Assembly: GCA_947095585.1 (NCBI GenBank)
Contig: OX352761.1
Coordinates: forward strand, 65,985,823 to 66,049,822
DNA length: 64,000 bases
Source of the DNA: Nephrocerus scutellatus
Lineage: Eukaryota > Arthropoda > Insecta > Diptera > Pipunculidae
Reading direction: 5' to 3'
Of the stretch, positions 51,147 to 61,711 are shown piece by piece; positions within the stretch are counted from its first letter, which is position 1; each line of letters begins with the position of its first letter. The notes under the pieces were generated by a model that worked only from the letters and a program-made list of their open reading frames with translations, searched no databases and was not told the origin of the DNA. The position numbers and the translations under genes were made by a program.

Positions 51147-52400
51147 CTCCACGTACCTTGTTTTTTCTTAACTAATACTATCGGTGAGCTGTACGGGCTG
51201 TTTGACGTTCGATTTTGCCCTCTGCTAATAACTGGTCTATTTCTTCGTTGATAATTGCTTGCATTGCTGGGTTCCTGTCTGAAGGGTTGCTGGTGTTTGG
51301 GTCGGTTCTCATGTTCGGTGATGCTGGCAGGCCCTTTAAACTTCTTAAACGTGTGTAATTCGATTGCTAAAAATTGATCTAGTTGTTGTTTTTCGGTAAG
51401 GAGACTTTGGATGATTGGTTGGCCAAGTTCAGTTCGAGCTGCTATTATATCTTTCCCGCGGTTAATGGCATAACAAAATTAGGGTAGGAAGTCAGTTCCT
51501 ATTAGGAATTTGTCCATGAGTTCTGGTATATATACAAACTTTTGGGTGAATGTTCGTCCCTCCCAAGTTAATTTCATCATGCAAGCATGGCGGGCGGTGA
51601 CGGTTGATTTGTTGGCTAAGGCGAAAGTCATGGCTATCGGTCGGACTGGTACACGGCTTACTATACAGCTCTGCTGTATGGTTTTTCCGATGCATGATTT
51701 CCCTGTACCGGTGTCGATTGCGGCGTCGTACTGGTGATTATAGCATTTAATAGGTAATGTGTATTAGGCGGTGAGTTTTGACAAAGTGGCAAACTCATTT
51801 CGCTTAATATAATGTCAGTAGTCGGGTCGCAGGTTATCTAAAATACGATGAAGTTTCTCCTCGGCTGTGCGGCATGCCATCGCATCAGGCCTGAATGGAG
51901 GTTATAAATTCTTTGCCTTTTTCTCGACTGGTTTGAGTGCGACTCCATTCGATCGAGTAGTTGAGGGTAGAAGCGCGGAGGTAAAAAAAACGGCGCAATT
52001 CCTCGCTAAATGCGTCACAGATAGCTAGCAACTCCTTGTTATTCCGGTACCACACCAATGCGTTTCCTTTTGAGCAATTCTGGTAGAGTGCATACGATAT
52101 GATTGAGAGACAGTTGGTCGCATTCGGCCAGCTCCTCTACACGTTCCAAAAACTCCAATGGATTGTTCGTACCGCTTTCCATTTTCTCACTTTGTCATTT
52201 TCTGGTCATGGCTGGCATTTCCCCGGTACGCAGGTCTTCGCAAGATTTTACCGTTTTAAGCTTGGTGCTCAACCGTTTACGTAGTTCGTCTACGGTCCCC
52301 ATTGGTTCAATTTCACAGCGCTCTAATTCGCTCACTAGTTCTTCCTTGTGGAGAGAGTACACCCCAGTGGCACTTAGGTCAGGTTCCATGGTTGCCATTT
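51147..52400 (-). pseudogene. gypsy C Gag, protease and RT N terminus
   Basis: Gag starts at the ATG 52398-52396 with LHKEELVSELERCEIEPMGT and VDELRKRLSTKL, a SAP-like helix pair often found at the N terminus of insect gypsy Gags; after frame breaks, LVWYRNNKELLAICDAFSEE is the capsid block (near 52050). Protease: AAIDTGTGKSCIGKTIQQSC (near 51720) and KFLIGTDFLP, with the catalytic DTG intact but a TAG/TAA after it at about 51482. RT connection: NPAMQAIINEEIDQLLAEGK and, shifted, SPYSSPIVLVKKKQGTW, which joins 47734. Confidence 0.75.
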
Positions 52401-52455
52401 GCTATTTTCTGAATTTGGACACTTTCGGGTTGGTGCCCAGACTTTGGTCAGTGCC

Positions 52456-53700
52456 CACTTACAACATAGGCTTTCATAACTACTATAGGGGTACTAACTG
52501 GTTAATTTATAATCTGGTGTGTACGCATTAAGTGCGGGGAAACCAGCGTAGTTTTAATGCACACTAAACAAACACGGTGTCAAACGATGACAACATTTGC
52601 GTAGAGTGCCGAACGGGTGATGGGCGACTTCTGCTACCACAGAATTTGCTTACACAACTGGAGCACGTAGGCAGTGTTCGGAGCGAACAGCGCTGACCAG
52701 CATAGCCAATACAATGTCATACGATCAGGTTATTAGACTACGCTGGTGACGTAGTGGCGGGGTCCGCTGGAGTGTTTCCGCTGCTATGGGAGCACACGGA
52801 CACCGTTCAGCCGATATAGCTTAAGCTAACTACCAAATACAATGTCATACTGCTTAGAGCAATATAGCAACTTAAAGTGTCATACGACGACGGTATGTTG
52901 CTATATTGCTGAGTTGGTAAGGAGGGTGGAGAAATAAGTGCTGTATAACAGGCACTCGTTTCACGAATATGCCGGACAGTGGTCGCACTGTTCGGCTTCG
53001 CTAATACCCTTAATGCCGTTCACTGAAAACATTTATTAGCCTATTTTCGTTTTTCCAAATGTTTGTTGGCTTAGAACGACAATCAGCGTGAGCTTTCCAC
53101 GGAAGATATTACTGGTGTCTGTAGCAGAGTATTCTTCCCTCTTTACTTTGGATTTTCTCAACCAATACATGTGTCTTGTTATGTTAAGCTGGTAGGAATT
53201 TTATTTCCCCGAGCGCTTTTAATTCGTATATTGGATTTTAATTTAATAATTTTGAGACATCGGGCGAGAAAATCCTCATAAAAAAGTTTAATCCACAGGT
53301 TTGGTCGTATGTTGATCGTAGGATTTGATCCCCGCGCCATGCGATTTCCGAGTGGAGACCCCTCGCATAGTGCCATGCTGTGTATGTGTTTTATTGCCTA
53401 ACCGAGCAAAAAATACGCTTGATTCAATATTTCGCCTGAAAGTATGCAAGCTTTTCGTGAACATTCTATTATATTCAAACAGCGTTGCAGGCTTAGATGG
53501 TATTTTCTCATACCGAAATTTCTTATAGTGCAATTTCATCCGAAAGCATGCAATAGTTTTCGTAATTTTCTATGATATTCGGCTTAAATGATTGTCCTTA
53601 TATAGGACAGGTAGTTATAATATATTCTGTATATGCTTAGACACAGGGTTTGTAACGCAGTCGATTTTTATTCGACTTCTTCCTCTTCGTTGGTGTGCTG
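52456..53700 (+). repeat. Repeat R, longest contiguous left copy (probable gypsy C 5' LTR)
   Basis: Begins ACAACATAGGCTTTCATAAC next to the gypsy C 5' leader and runs to the RTE insertion. Contains everything found separately at 27.15-27.57 and 32.2-32.9 kb. There is no coding capacity. As the LTR of a minus-strand element it would be read leftward; a clean TG...CA terminus and primer site were not found, so the LTR status is inferred. Confidence 0.6.
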
Positions 53701-53713
53701 CATCAGTCTTTTT

Positions 53714-54860
53714 TTATGAAAAGACAATTCTCCGTGAGACTTTTCTCTCGAGCGAGGATAAGAGGTCAGAATGCTTTTTGCTAAGCACCCAAGTCTTGGA
53801 TCCATATGTAAATAGTGGTATGACCATTGTCTTATATACCAGCAGCTTGGATGTTATGGTTAAATACCTGGATTTGAAGAGTCTTGACAGACTATAGTAG
53901 TCTTTATGGGCTTTAAGTAACCGTGCGCGCATTTCTGGTCCCATGCTGTTATCGACTGCTACAGTTGACTTCAGTTGCGCTACTTCAAATTCGCGCTCCA
54001 CTATTTGAATTGAGGGACCAATGTTGGATTTTCTACTCGCAGACGTGGCCACCATGTACTTTGTTTTGCTCTCATTTATGTGCAGCCCCAGGTTTCGTGC
54101 CGCCTGCCTGTATCTGAATGGACTTATAGAAGATTGTTCCTCTCGCTGTACGTCAGAGTCTCGGATCACTTTCTCCAACGGAAGGTTGAAGAGGACGCAG
54201 GCCAAGTCCATCCCCTTGTCGGAGCCCGTTATAGATGATGTAGTGATCCCCATATTTTTACTTGGCTTATAACATTGGTCATGGTCAACCTACATAGTCT
54301 TGTCAGTTTATTTGGGATGCGAATTCTTTCATAGTTTTATAAAATTCTAATCTGGCTATTCTATTATAGGCGGCTTCAAAGTCCATAAAAAGATGGTGTA
54401 GTGAGTTTTAAAACTCTAGACATTTTTCCATCACCTGCCTAAGGGTGTAAATCTGATCAGTTATTGATTTGCCAGGGATGAAGCCACACTGGTCTGGACC
54501 AATGATGACATTAGCGTACGGGGCTACTCTGTCTTAGAGGATAGAGGAGAAAACCTTATACACGGTACTCAACAACGTTATACCACGATAATTGCTGCAG
54601 GTTGTGATATCTCCTTTCTTATGTATGGGGCACAGGATGCCACTTCGCCAGTCTTCTGGCATCGCTTCTTCGTTCATGAATTGCTCGGTGTATTGCGGGG
54701 CCTTCAGTTTTAATCAGCTCCGCTGGGTTACCATCAGATCACGGGGTCTCATTATTTTTTAGCCGATTTATCGTTCTGCTAACTTCGTCTATGCTTGGTG
54801 GGGGCAGCATATTGTGGAGCCTCCAATTCCTCAGTTAACTGGCTATAAAGCAACTCATGA
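53714..54860 (-). pseudogene. RTE copy 2 RT fragment
   Basis: Pieces of the RT in several frames: the thumb (53714-54253) with LGLHINESKTKYMVATSAS and KLLVYKTMVIPLFTYGSKTW; upstream, motif A at about 54370-54400 and the SGFIPGKS-type region at 54470 with substitutions and stops. The segment containing YADD (962-972 in copy 1) is deleted: sequence goes from SISPFRYRQ directly to AARNLGLH. It cannot encode an active RT. Confidence 0.8.
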
Positions 54861-56083
54861 AAGTGCTCTTCGCATCACTCTAAGATGTCTTTGAGACCGG
54901 CGATCAGATTACCCGCTTTGTCTTTGCAGCATGTGCAACGCGGTGTACATTGCGTCATACCGCGGACTCTTTGGTGAACATCCGCGCCTGGTGCAGTCCT
55001 CGCTCTCTGTACTGTTCTAAGTTACGGAAAAGATTTTTTTCAAGTCTATTTTCTTTCGCCGGTGAACTGTTTTTTCATATCTTCAGAGCTCACATACTTA
55101 CGGTTAGTCGCTAGCTTACATTCGTGATCGAATCAGTCGTTCCGATCTCTACGACTACTGCCTAAGATGGAGTCAGCAGTACTAATGATAGTATTCTTAA
55201 GGCGTGTCCATTTCTCTTCTACGCCCGGCATCTTAGCCACAGGACTTACTGTTGAGTCCTATCGCTTCACCGTAGTTGTTTCTGGTCTCTTCGTTGTGAA
55301 GGGCAGCCGTGTTGACTAGAATATGATTCGTGGATGCTGTCTTTTTTGATGATGCAATCCGCGCACGGAGCACCATATCAAGAAGATAGTGGTCCGAGTC
55401 AACATTGGCACCTCGGTACGTTCGTACTGTCATCAGGTTCGGGTTGTGGCGGGGGTCTAGCAACACGTGTTCTATCTGGTTGCAAGTTGCTCCATTAGGA
55501 TGCAACCCACGTGGCTTTGTGGATATTTTTACGCACAAACCTTGTACTCGCACCACCAAATTATTGCTTGCCAATGTACTGCCTGAATACTGGCTCCCTA
55601 CCTATTATGGCATTCATATCATCCAGAATGATTTTTACGTCATACTGAGGACAGGCATTGAGTTCCCGTTCGACTGATTCAAAGAATTCTTCTTTTTCAT
55701 CATCTGGGGAATCCTCTGTAGGTGCGTAAACGTTTATGAGGCTTATGTTTTTAAATCTGCCCTGCACGCGAAGGGTACATAGCCGTTCATTTACTGCTTT
55801 AAAGCCAATAACGGTGGGTTTTATTCTTTTGCTGACTAGAAACCCCACCCCGAGCACATGATGTCTTGTATGACAGTTGTAATATATGTCATATTCTGAT
55901 TTTTGTAAGACACCATTCCCCGTCCACCGCATTTTCTAAGTTGCTGTTATGTCAGCATTATATTTGGACAGGGTATCGGCTAGTTGCTGTGCAGCACGAG
56001 CTTTATACAGTGAGCGTACGTTCCATGAAAAAGTTCTTACATCGTTTAGCCGTTTTCGTTGCCGTGGTCGTCGTCGTCCATGA
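53716..56083 (-). mobile_element. RTE-like LINE, copy 2
   Basis: Same family and orientation as 147-3290 but lacking the RT C terminus (everything after LRRIV) and the 5' leader. Between RT and endonuclease it keeps linker sequence that copy 1 has lost (EEHFHELLYSQLTEELEAPQ). Confidence 0.85.
55233..56083 (-). pseudogene. RTE copy 2 endonuclease
   Basis: 55561-55932 reads MRWTGNGVLQKSEYDIYYNC through VKIILDDMNAIIGREPVFRQ (the catalytic GDMNA is DDMNA here), then a deletion of about 40 bp and a frame change lead to NLVVRVQGLCVKIS, RNQIE-equivalent CNQIEHVLLD and SDHYLLDMVL (55233-55574). The SDH histidine is retained, unlike copy 1. The upstream WNVRSLYKARAAQQLA is present to about 56030. Confidence 0.8.
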
Positions 56084-56085
56084 TT

Positions 56086-56537
56086 TCGTTTAACTGTGAG
56101 CAGGCGTCTTTTAGTTTTATACGAAAATATCGGTCTGAAATGTATGATTCCAATATTTCCGCGTAATGTTTAGGAAGAAGCATGTTTAGTTTATTGACAA
56201 GTCCTTTATGCCAGACTTTATCAAACTCTTGTGCAACATCTAAAATTACTGCAGAGCAAACCATTTTGTCCTCCAATGTTTTAGCCGAAATAAGATCATA
56301 ACCGGGTGCTTTTTAGTTTTAAGATTTTTATGTATTTCTTTTTTTAGCTCACTTAGTGTAACAATCGGAATAGTGACGTTATCTTCATTAACTTCTTGCC
56401 AGGTTTTCTCATGATGATTTTCATTCGGTTGAAATATATTTTGCAAATACTTAGCAAAGATATCTGCCTTTACTTTACTTTACTTTGTGGCCTTCCACAG
56501 CGAAAAATTCGTAAATTTAGTTTTTAGGTACTGATCG
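56086..56537 (-). pseudogene. Jockey RT fragment, minus strand
   Basis: Reads LKTKFTNFSLWKATK near 56500, NIFQPNENHHEKTWQEVNED, then ELKKEIHKNLKTKKHPVMI, SAVILDVAQEFDKVWHKGLV (motif A: the D in DVAQEFD is present) and ILESYISDRYFRIKLKDACS. It is the fingers and first palm part of a Jockey RT related to the copy at 24-27 kb, which lacks precisely this part. Cut at 56085 by RTE copy 2 and at 56537 by BEL env. Confidence 0.8.
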
Positions 56538-57540
56538 AAGGAAATAATTGGAAATGTTGCTCACGCTTTGTTTGGGGTTCTTGACTCTGATTACGCCGAT
56601 GAAATCTCAAACAAAATAAACAAGGTTAAGTCGAACGAAGAATATCTGCTACAGCTGCTTAAAAATTAAACATCAGTCATCGACTCTACAATCAACATTA
56701 TTAAATAGGATGAGATAGATACATCTTTACGCCTAGCTTAAGTCCAATATATGATCACGGAAAATTTGAAAATCATTAACAACTCTAACCGAGTTCGACG
56801 ATTACAATGGTTTGCTGTCCTAATCATTCAACTATCAGCGATAGTCACAGACTTACAACACATCCAATCAGAATTATTAATAAACATTCTGACACACACC
56901 AGTCATGGAAATTCTCACGCCACAACAAAGGAGGGCATCTGTCACCTACACGAGCTCTATCAATAACCGAGACTAACCTATTAGGATTTTATCAAATATT
57001 GGACGTACGGACTATTGTCACAAAGGACCGTGTGGTGTTTGAATTAAAATGATTGTTAGTCCATAATCAAGTTCTCGACTTGTTTGCGATTGAACCTATT
57101 CCAACACAACTCAATGACACTCTTGTGGTTATCACACCAAGCACCGAAATACAATTACAATATGCAACAAAGTCTGGCAAATTTGCTTATGAGATTCAAT
57201 TATTGAACAACAAAACTTTTCAGAGCTGCAAATTCAAGAGTATGGGAGAGAACACATCATTCTCACCAACGTATCGACCCAACCAGTGGATTTTCGCCAC
57301 GACTATTACCACCGAAATTATGGCAGTGTGCGGAAACGATACTGTTCAATTAACACGGAGATTTCCAGTCGTGTATATTCATCGTATACTGGATTTGGAA
57401 ACATATCATCTATTAGTTCACCAAGTGCATTAAATCATTTTTTGGAATTAAACTTCATCATCATGTGGTCAGCTACCTTGCACTCACGCTATCCACGGTG
57501 GTTATCCTCAACCGACACCACGTCAACAATCTTCAAATAA
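56538..57540 (+). pseudogene. BEL/Pao envelope-like central and C-terminal part
   Basis: Continues the F-like env of 22.4-22.8 kb. GNVAHALFGVLDSDYADEIS is where a fusion-peptide-like segment and helix follow the cleavage-like motif; TTNLLGFYQILDVRTIV-like sequence at 56960-57010, then VLDLFAIEPIPTQLNDTLVV and FKSMGENTSFSPTYRPNQW (57053-57433). A shifted ALNHFLELNFIIMWSATL at 57430-57475 may be the start of the membrane anchor. Several stops and frame changes. It ends about 50 bp before the polypurine tract. Confidence 0.65.
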
Positions 57541-57577
57541 ATAGATTGGTGTGACATAAGTTGAGTCAGTCACTCAA

Positions 57578-57588
57578 CGGGGGGAGAA
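57578..57588 (+). promoter_or_regulatory. BEL/Pao polypurine tract
   Basis: CGGGGGGAGAA directly precedes the 3' LTR start TGTTTGG. Confidence 0.7.
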
Positions 57589-58132
57589 TGTTTGGATCAG
57601 CATAAATTTCAGGTTCAATGGACAACATAAAGGCAACGAACTACATTAAGGTCAGCAACAACATAGCATTTAAATTATTGACCTTGCGAATACAGCGGAT
57701 GGAATCACTTGTCGCTGCATCGTCTGTGGATAATACTGGTATTATAGCTAGACTGCGACGATAGTTATCTGCCGCATCAGCTTAAATAATCATTATTTTT
57801 GTTATTTTTATTGTAACATGTTATTGTAATTGATTTATATACATATTTTACGTATATTGTTATTGTGAGCACCTTTGTGTATAAAAGTCACCAAATTCTC
57901 AACTAATAAATTAGATCAAATTCATTATTGTCTGTTTTTGATTTCGCTTTTTATGAAGTCCTGGTTAAAGTACCTGTATTTACTCTGGTATCTGATTTTG
58001 TCTGTACTTAATCAAAATCTACATTTTATTATCATTGACTTGGTTTTGAACCTAATCTCTCTCTGTATCAAGCTACATTGATTTGGATTGCACCTAATCA
58101 ACATCTGTAGTAAGCTTCAATATTTTTAAAGT
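57589..58132 (+). repeat. BEL/Pao 3' LTR
   Basis: Starts TGTTTGGATCAGCATAAAT. Matches the split 5' LTR: GCTGCATCGTCTGTGGATAA at 57714, the promoter-like GTGTATAAAAGTC at about 57876, and CACCTAATCAACATCTGTAG at 58096. The 5' LTR has some 440 bp more between the last two blocks, so this copy probably suffered a deletion between CCTAATC repeats. The right border is approximate. Confidence 0.7.
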
Positions 58133-58269
58133 AATCAGTTTTTCTAAAGTTCGACTATTCTCGTATTGTCCTGTTTCATCCTAGTGCTTATTCCTTAACC
58201 GTATCCTCCTAATGTTTATTCTAAGCCTTATCCAATCGATTATTCTAAATAAAGCCTAGTACTTATCCT

Positions 58270-58450
58270 TATGTATAGTAATAAAAGTTGTTTTAATATG
58301 TATACATAAAATTTCTTCAATTGTTTTTATGGACTTTCGTTCATCTCCCATCGTATTTGACTTCGCAGTTTACCTCTTCTTTAGATAACACTTCGTATGG
58401 TCCTCAGTAAATATGGTTCAATTTTTCCTCGATTTTTTGTCTGTGTTTTC
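58270..58450 (-). pseudogene. gypsy A pol C-terminal scrap
   Basis: Minus strand reads GPYEVLSKEEVNCEVKYDGR and, after a stop, KVHKN, matching the C terminus at 4795-4890 with several substitutions. It is about 180 bp, inverted relative to the main copy. Confidence 0.8.
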
Positions 58451-59861
58451 CACTACTTTTTAACAACCTTCCACACGATATAGAGAGCTAAAATTTGCTG
58501 AAACAACAATAAGATGTTGTTGACCCTTTTTCACTAGCCGGAAGAGAAATTTTGCGGCAATATTGCCCAGAAAATTTGCTCAATCAGCGACACTGTAAAT
58601 CGGAAGCTTAAATCATTTGAATTGAACAACATTGCCACGGATATAGCAAGCACCTTTCTTAAAGAAGACAAGGTTACTTATTAATATAATATTATCGTTT
58701 TTTTCAATTCTTGGTTCAAGCAAACCGATGTAATTAATTTTTACAAATACTCTCAATATTTGCATTTAGGAAAACTTTCGTTTCGCAGAACGTTTGTTTT
58801 TGATTCTTTTTTTAATTTGCTCATCCATGTCATATACCTAAGTTTTTAATGTTTCTTCAAATTAAGGGAACGTATTACGTTCCACCACGTAGCAAGTACT
58901 CACATCCAAGTGGAATTTTATACAACACATACTTCAATTTAAACCGAAGCCAAGCTAGACGCAACGAAAACCTTAAAGTCGTGACTGTTGGAAAACAAAA
59001 TTCTAGTTTATTACTAAATGTTTTCAAGAAACTTTGTTTAGTACACAGGAATTTGAAGAAATAAAAGAATTTTTAAAATTTAACGATCGCCCATAGGTAG
59101 CTATTGAAGTCAAATTTTTTAGTTTCTTTTTTTGTGTTCTGTTCTGTATCCAACGACCTCAATAAAATATTCAGGAAGAATATCTTGGAAAGTCAGCATA
59201 AAAGACTCGGAAGATTCATTTATCATGCGCATCACGATATTGAAAACACTTCTCCACAGAACTTGTTAGTATCTATGGGCTGTGAGAGCATGTTTGTGAT
59301 GGGGAGACAGAAAGCGGTATTCATTTTCACACCCTTTGTTCTTTCTCATTCTCAGTCTTGACGCTCGCCGGAGTGTACATTTAAGTTGATTTTTGTATAT
59401 TGCGATTTACGATTCCATTGTTTTATTTTTAATAAATATAACCCATAAAGTTGTTAATTGGTGTTTTTAATATTTTCGACTCGCGATAATTATACTTTTA
59501 AACGTTTAATTTATAATTGGGAACATCGATCGGACAACACACAAAATCTGCATTGGATTATTAAAAGTGTTATCAGCGCTTGAGGCTAAGTTAAGTGCGT
59601 AACGTGCACTGCGCAGATGCAACCACAGCACTACCAGCAAGAAAAGGGTTGGAAAACTAATCGTATACGTAGCATATACAATCGATTCAATTACACGATG
59701 AAAGTATGTGATTTTCTAAAAAAAAATATTTTTGAGTTTCTTTTTTTTTCTTTGTGTTCTGTTCTGTATCCAACGACCTCAATAAAATGTTCAGGAAGAA
59801 TATCTTGGAGAGTCAGCATAAAAGACTCGGAAGATAAATTTATCCTGAATTTTTTTTTTTT
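58451..59861. other. Unassigned region with a 110-bp duplication
   Basis: No known domain. 58550-58683 (plus) is open and reads KICSISDTVNRKLKSFELNN. 58849-59064 has a 71-codon frame beginning MFLQIKGTYYVPPRSKYSHP. 59104-59361 has an 85-codon frame. 59371-59700 contains LTR-like AT-rich sequence without a mate. None has a recognisable homologue in my knowledge. The segment at about 59120-59230 recurs at 59736-59850. Confidence 0.4.
59120..59850 (+). repeat. Direct repeat of about 110 bp (two copies)
   Basis: GTGTTCTGTTCTGTATCCAA and the following sequence to AAAAGACTCGGAAGAT occur at about 59133-59216 and 59753-59835. About 620 bp separates the starts. Could be ends of an unrecognised element or a segmental duplication. 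Confidence 0.75.
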
Positions 59862-59964
59862 ATATAGAGACTCATTGCCAAGGGAGGACTCCCTGAATGA
59901 CTTGCGTCACGGCAATAAGTTGGGCTAAGCCCTTTATTAACATTCAAAATGAAATAAAAATCGA

Positions 59965-59997
59965 AGGAATGTGATTTACAATATATATCACATTCCT
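59965..59997 (-). promoter_or_regulatory. Conserved 3' UTR hairpin, LINE copy 3
   Basis: Stem AGGAATGTGAT / ATCACATTCCT with an 11-base loop; equivalent to 30868-30898 and 35124-35154. Confidence 0.8.
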
Positions 59998-60299
59998 CGC
60001 ATTTTTAGCCGGTTTCAATTTATTTTCTCAGAATTCTCTCTGATTCATTGAAAAAGCAATGCGAAAAAAAACGAACACATGAAAACTAAAAACGACGCGA
60101 ATCAAAATGCTTTCATCAATGAATCATGGTCAGGGAAAACTACAAAAAACCTTGACCATGAAAATATTACAAATTTTAAAAATAATGTAAATCATACTGA
60201 TATTTTTTTTTTTTTAAATCAATATTATTTTTTATAGTTAATAAACAGTTTATGAGCCCTTCATCCTTCATTCTTCAGGAACTTGTTAACGGCTAATTT

Positions 60300-61710
60300 G
60301 AAGGCCTGCAGATTATAAGAATCGGGAAACACGGAGTCGACCAATTGATTCCACATCGAAGAGACTCTCGGAAAAAAGGAGGATTTAAAGTGTTGGGTTC
60401 TACATGAGGCAAATCTATGTTGATTGGACCTAAAACGAGTGTTTACGTTGCTGACAAAAGGACCTGGAACTAGACAATGGGTTTCTTAAGCACATCTACC
60501 GTAGTAAAATTTGTAAGAAACAGATAAAGCTCCTAAATTTCGTATGTGCTCCAAAGTATCAAGAGACGAAGTGATGGTTACATCGGTTATCAAACGGATA
60601 ACTCTATTCTGAATTCCATCAAGATAAACCAAGTGCGATCTTGGGGCCCCACCCCACACATATGAATTAAATTCTAAAATTGGTCTAACATAAGATTTAT
60701 ATAATCTTAATACTTCAGATGGAGTGAAGTAGAAGTTACAACGTCTTATGAAGCCCAAACAATGGCTAGCTCTTTTTGAAATTTCATAAATATGTTACTT
60801 TCAGGAAAGATCACTTGAAACTTTTAAACCTAAAAATTTAAGTGAATATGATCTCGCAATAGGGGCACCATTAATAACGAAAAAAGACAAGACTGGAATT
60901 TATTTGGGTTAAATTCTACTCTATTAGAAATGCCCCAATCCAGAATGACTTGAATGTTCGACAGAATAGTCAAATTCATTAATTCACGCGAACCATTCAA
61001 GCGAGAATAGCATTCTTTTTGACTGAACAACTTAATGGAAGCCGATAGTGTTGTATCATCAGCAAATGAATGGATATCACAGGTTGTAAAAGACAACGGG
61101 TCGTTGATATATATCAAGAAGAGCGTGGGCGACAAGGATGGCCCTTGAGGCACGCCAGCATTGATCCCATGTGAATGAAGATATACCATTTAATACAACT
61201 TTTATTTTACGATTCAATAAATAATCTTCAACCCATGTAATGAGAGAGGAATGTAAGTTTAGCGCACGAAATATCTTTGCTTTAGAAATATCTACGGAAA
61301 CAACGCTTGATTCACCTAGGTTTTCAATGCTTCGCTCCAAACAATGAGTCATGCACGTCATGAGTTCACCTGAAGAGCGATTTTTACGAAATCAAAACTG
61401 CATATCGGATAAAAGAACATTAGAATCCAGATAGCTCATTAGTCTGAAATTAACGATCGATTCCATTACCTTCGATAGAACCGACAACAAAGCAATAGGA
61501 CGGTAGTACGTAGGTGCCGATATATCACCTTTTTTTGGAACGGGTTGAATATTTGCTATTTTCCAAATTGATGGAAAAACACTTGACTGCATTCAGAGAA
61601 GAAACAATTTGCTAAAGGGTTTTGCCAAAGTATGATGACATCTTTTCAATACTAATGGCGGAATACCGTCGGGGCCAGTTGTTAAAATGGTAAGAAGTTC
61701 GCAGATGAGA
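60300..61710 (-). pseudogene. Reverse transcriptase of the 59.9-61.7 kb LINE
   Basis: Pieces from the N-terminal side: LLTILTTGPDGIPPLVLKRC (about 61700), VFPSIWKIANIQPVPKKGDI and YYRPIALLSVLSKVMESIVN (61392-61592), VVSVDISKAKIFRALNLHSS (motif A, with K-I where A-F-D is usual, so the second aspartate is lost), GVPQGPSLSPTLFLIYINDP (motif B) and IHSFADDTTLSASI, the FADD catalytic motif at about 61060. The thumb is at 60486-60758. At least three frameshifts. The stop of the ORF is near 60275, after LKNEG. Confidence 0.85.
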
Positions 61711-61711
61711 A

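Larger units (their letters stand above)
45431..52455 (-). mobile_element. Ty3/gypsy family C, interrupted
   Basis: Minus-strand gag, protease, RT, RNase H and integrase in the right order between about 52400 and 45800, split at 47735-51146 by a non-coding LTR element. Repeat R lies on both sides (52456-53700, and 45008 leftward through 32205 once nested insertions are removed), so R is probably the long LTR of this family. Family membership: DTG protease with DTGTGKS, RNase H with LRWLHNINNP, both typical of a mag/412-distinct gypsy group. Not intact. Confidence 0.7.
8431..58132 (+). mobile_element. BEL/Pao (roo-like) provirus, hypothesised host of all nested elements
   Basis: Pieces appear in the right order and orientation for one provirus: LTR (8431-9757, 14234-14553, 19159-19233), gag, protease, RT, RNase H, integrase start and env start (19.24-22.78 kb), rest of env (56.54-57.54 kb), polypurine tract and 3' LTR (57589-58132). 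The env reading stops soon after its basic cleavage-like motif at 22728, and the matching continuation appears at 56.54 kb. AAGGAAATAAT occurs at both break points. The interpretation is inferred; the pieces themselves are clear. Extensive deletions and stops make it defunct. Confidence 0.5.
59862..61710 (-). mobile_element. CR1/Jockey-superfamily LINE with structured 3' UTR
   Basis: Minus-strand RT plus 3' UTR ending in a T run (poly-A on the element strand) at about 59852-59861. The C-terminal wording, HLVYLDGIQNRVIRLITDVT with LGALSVSYKFYYGRC, then FPDSYNLQAFKLAVNKFL, marks a widespread insect LINE group. 5' truncated at about 61710, where copia sequence begins. The 3' UTR is shared with two short copies at 30.7 and 34.8 kb. 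Confidence 0.8.
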
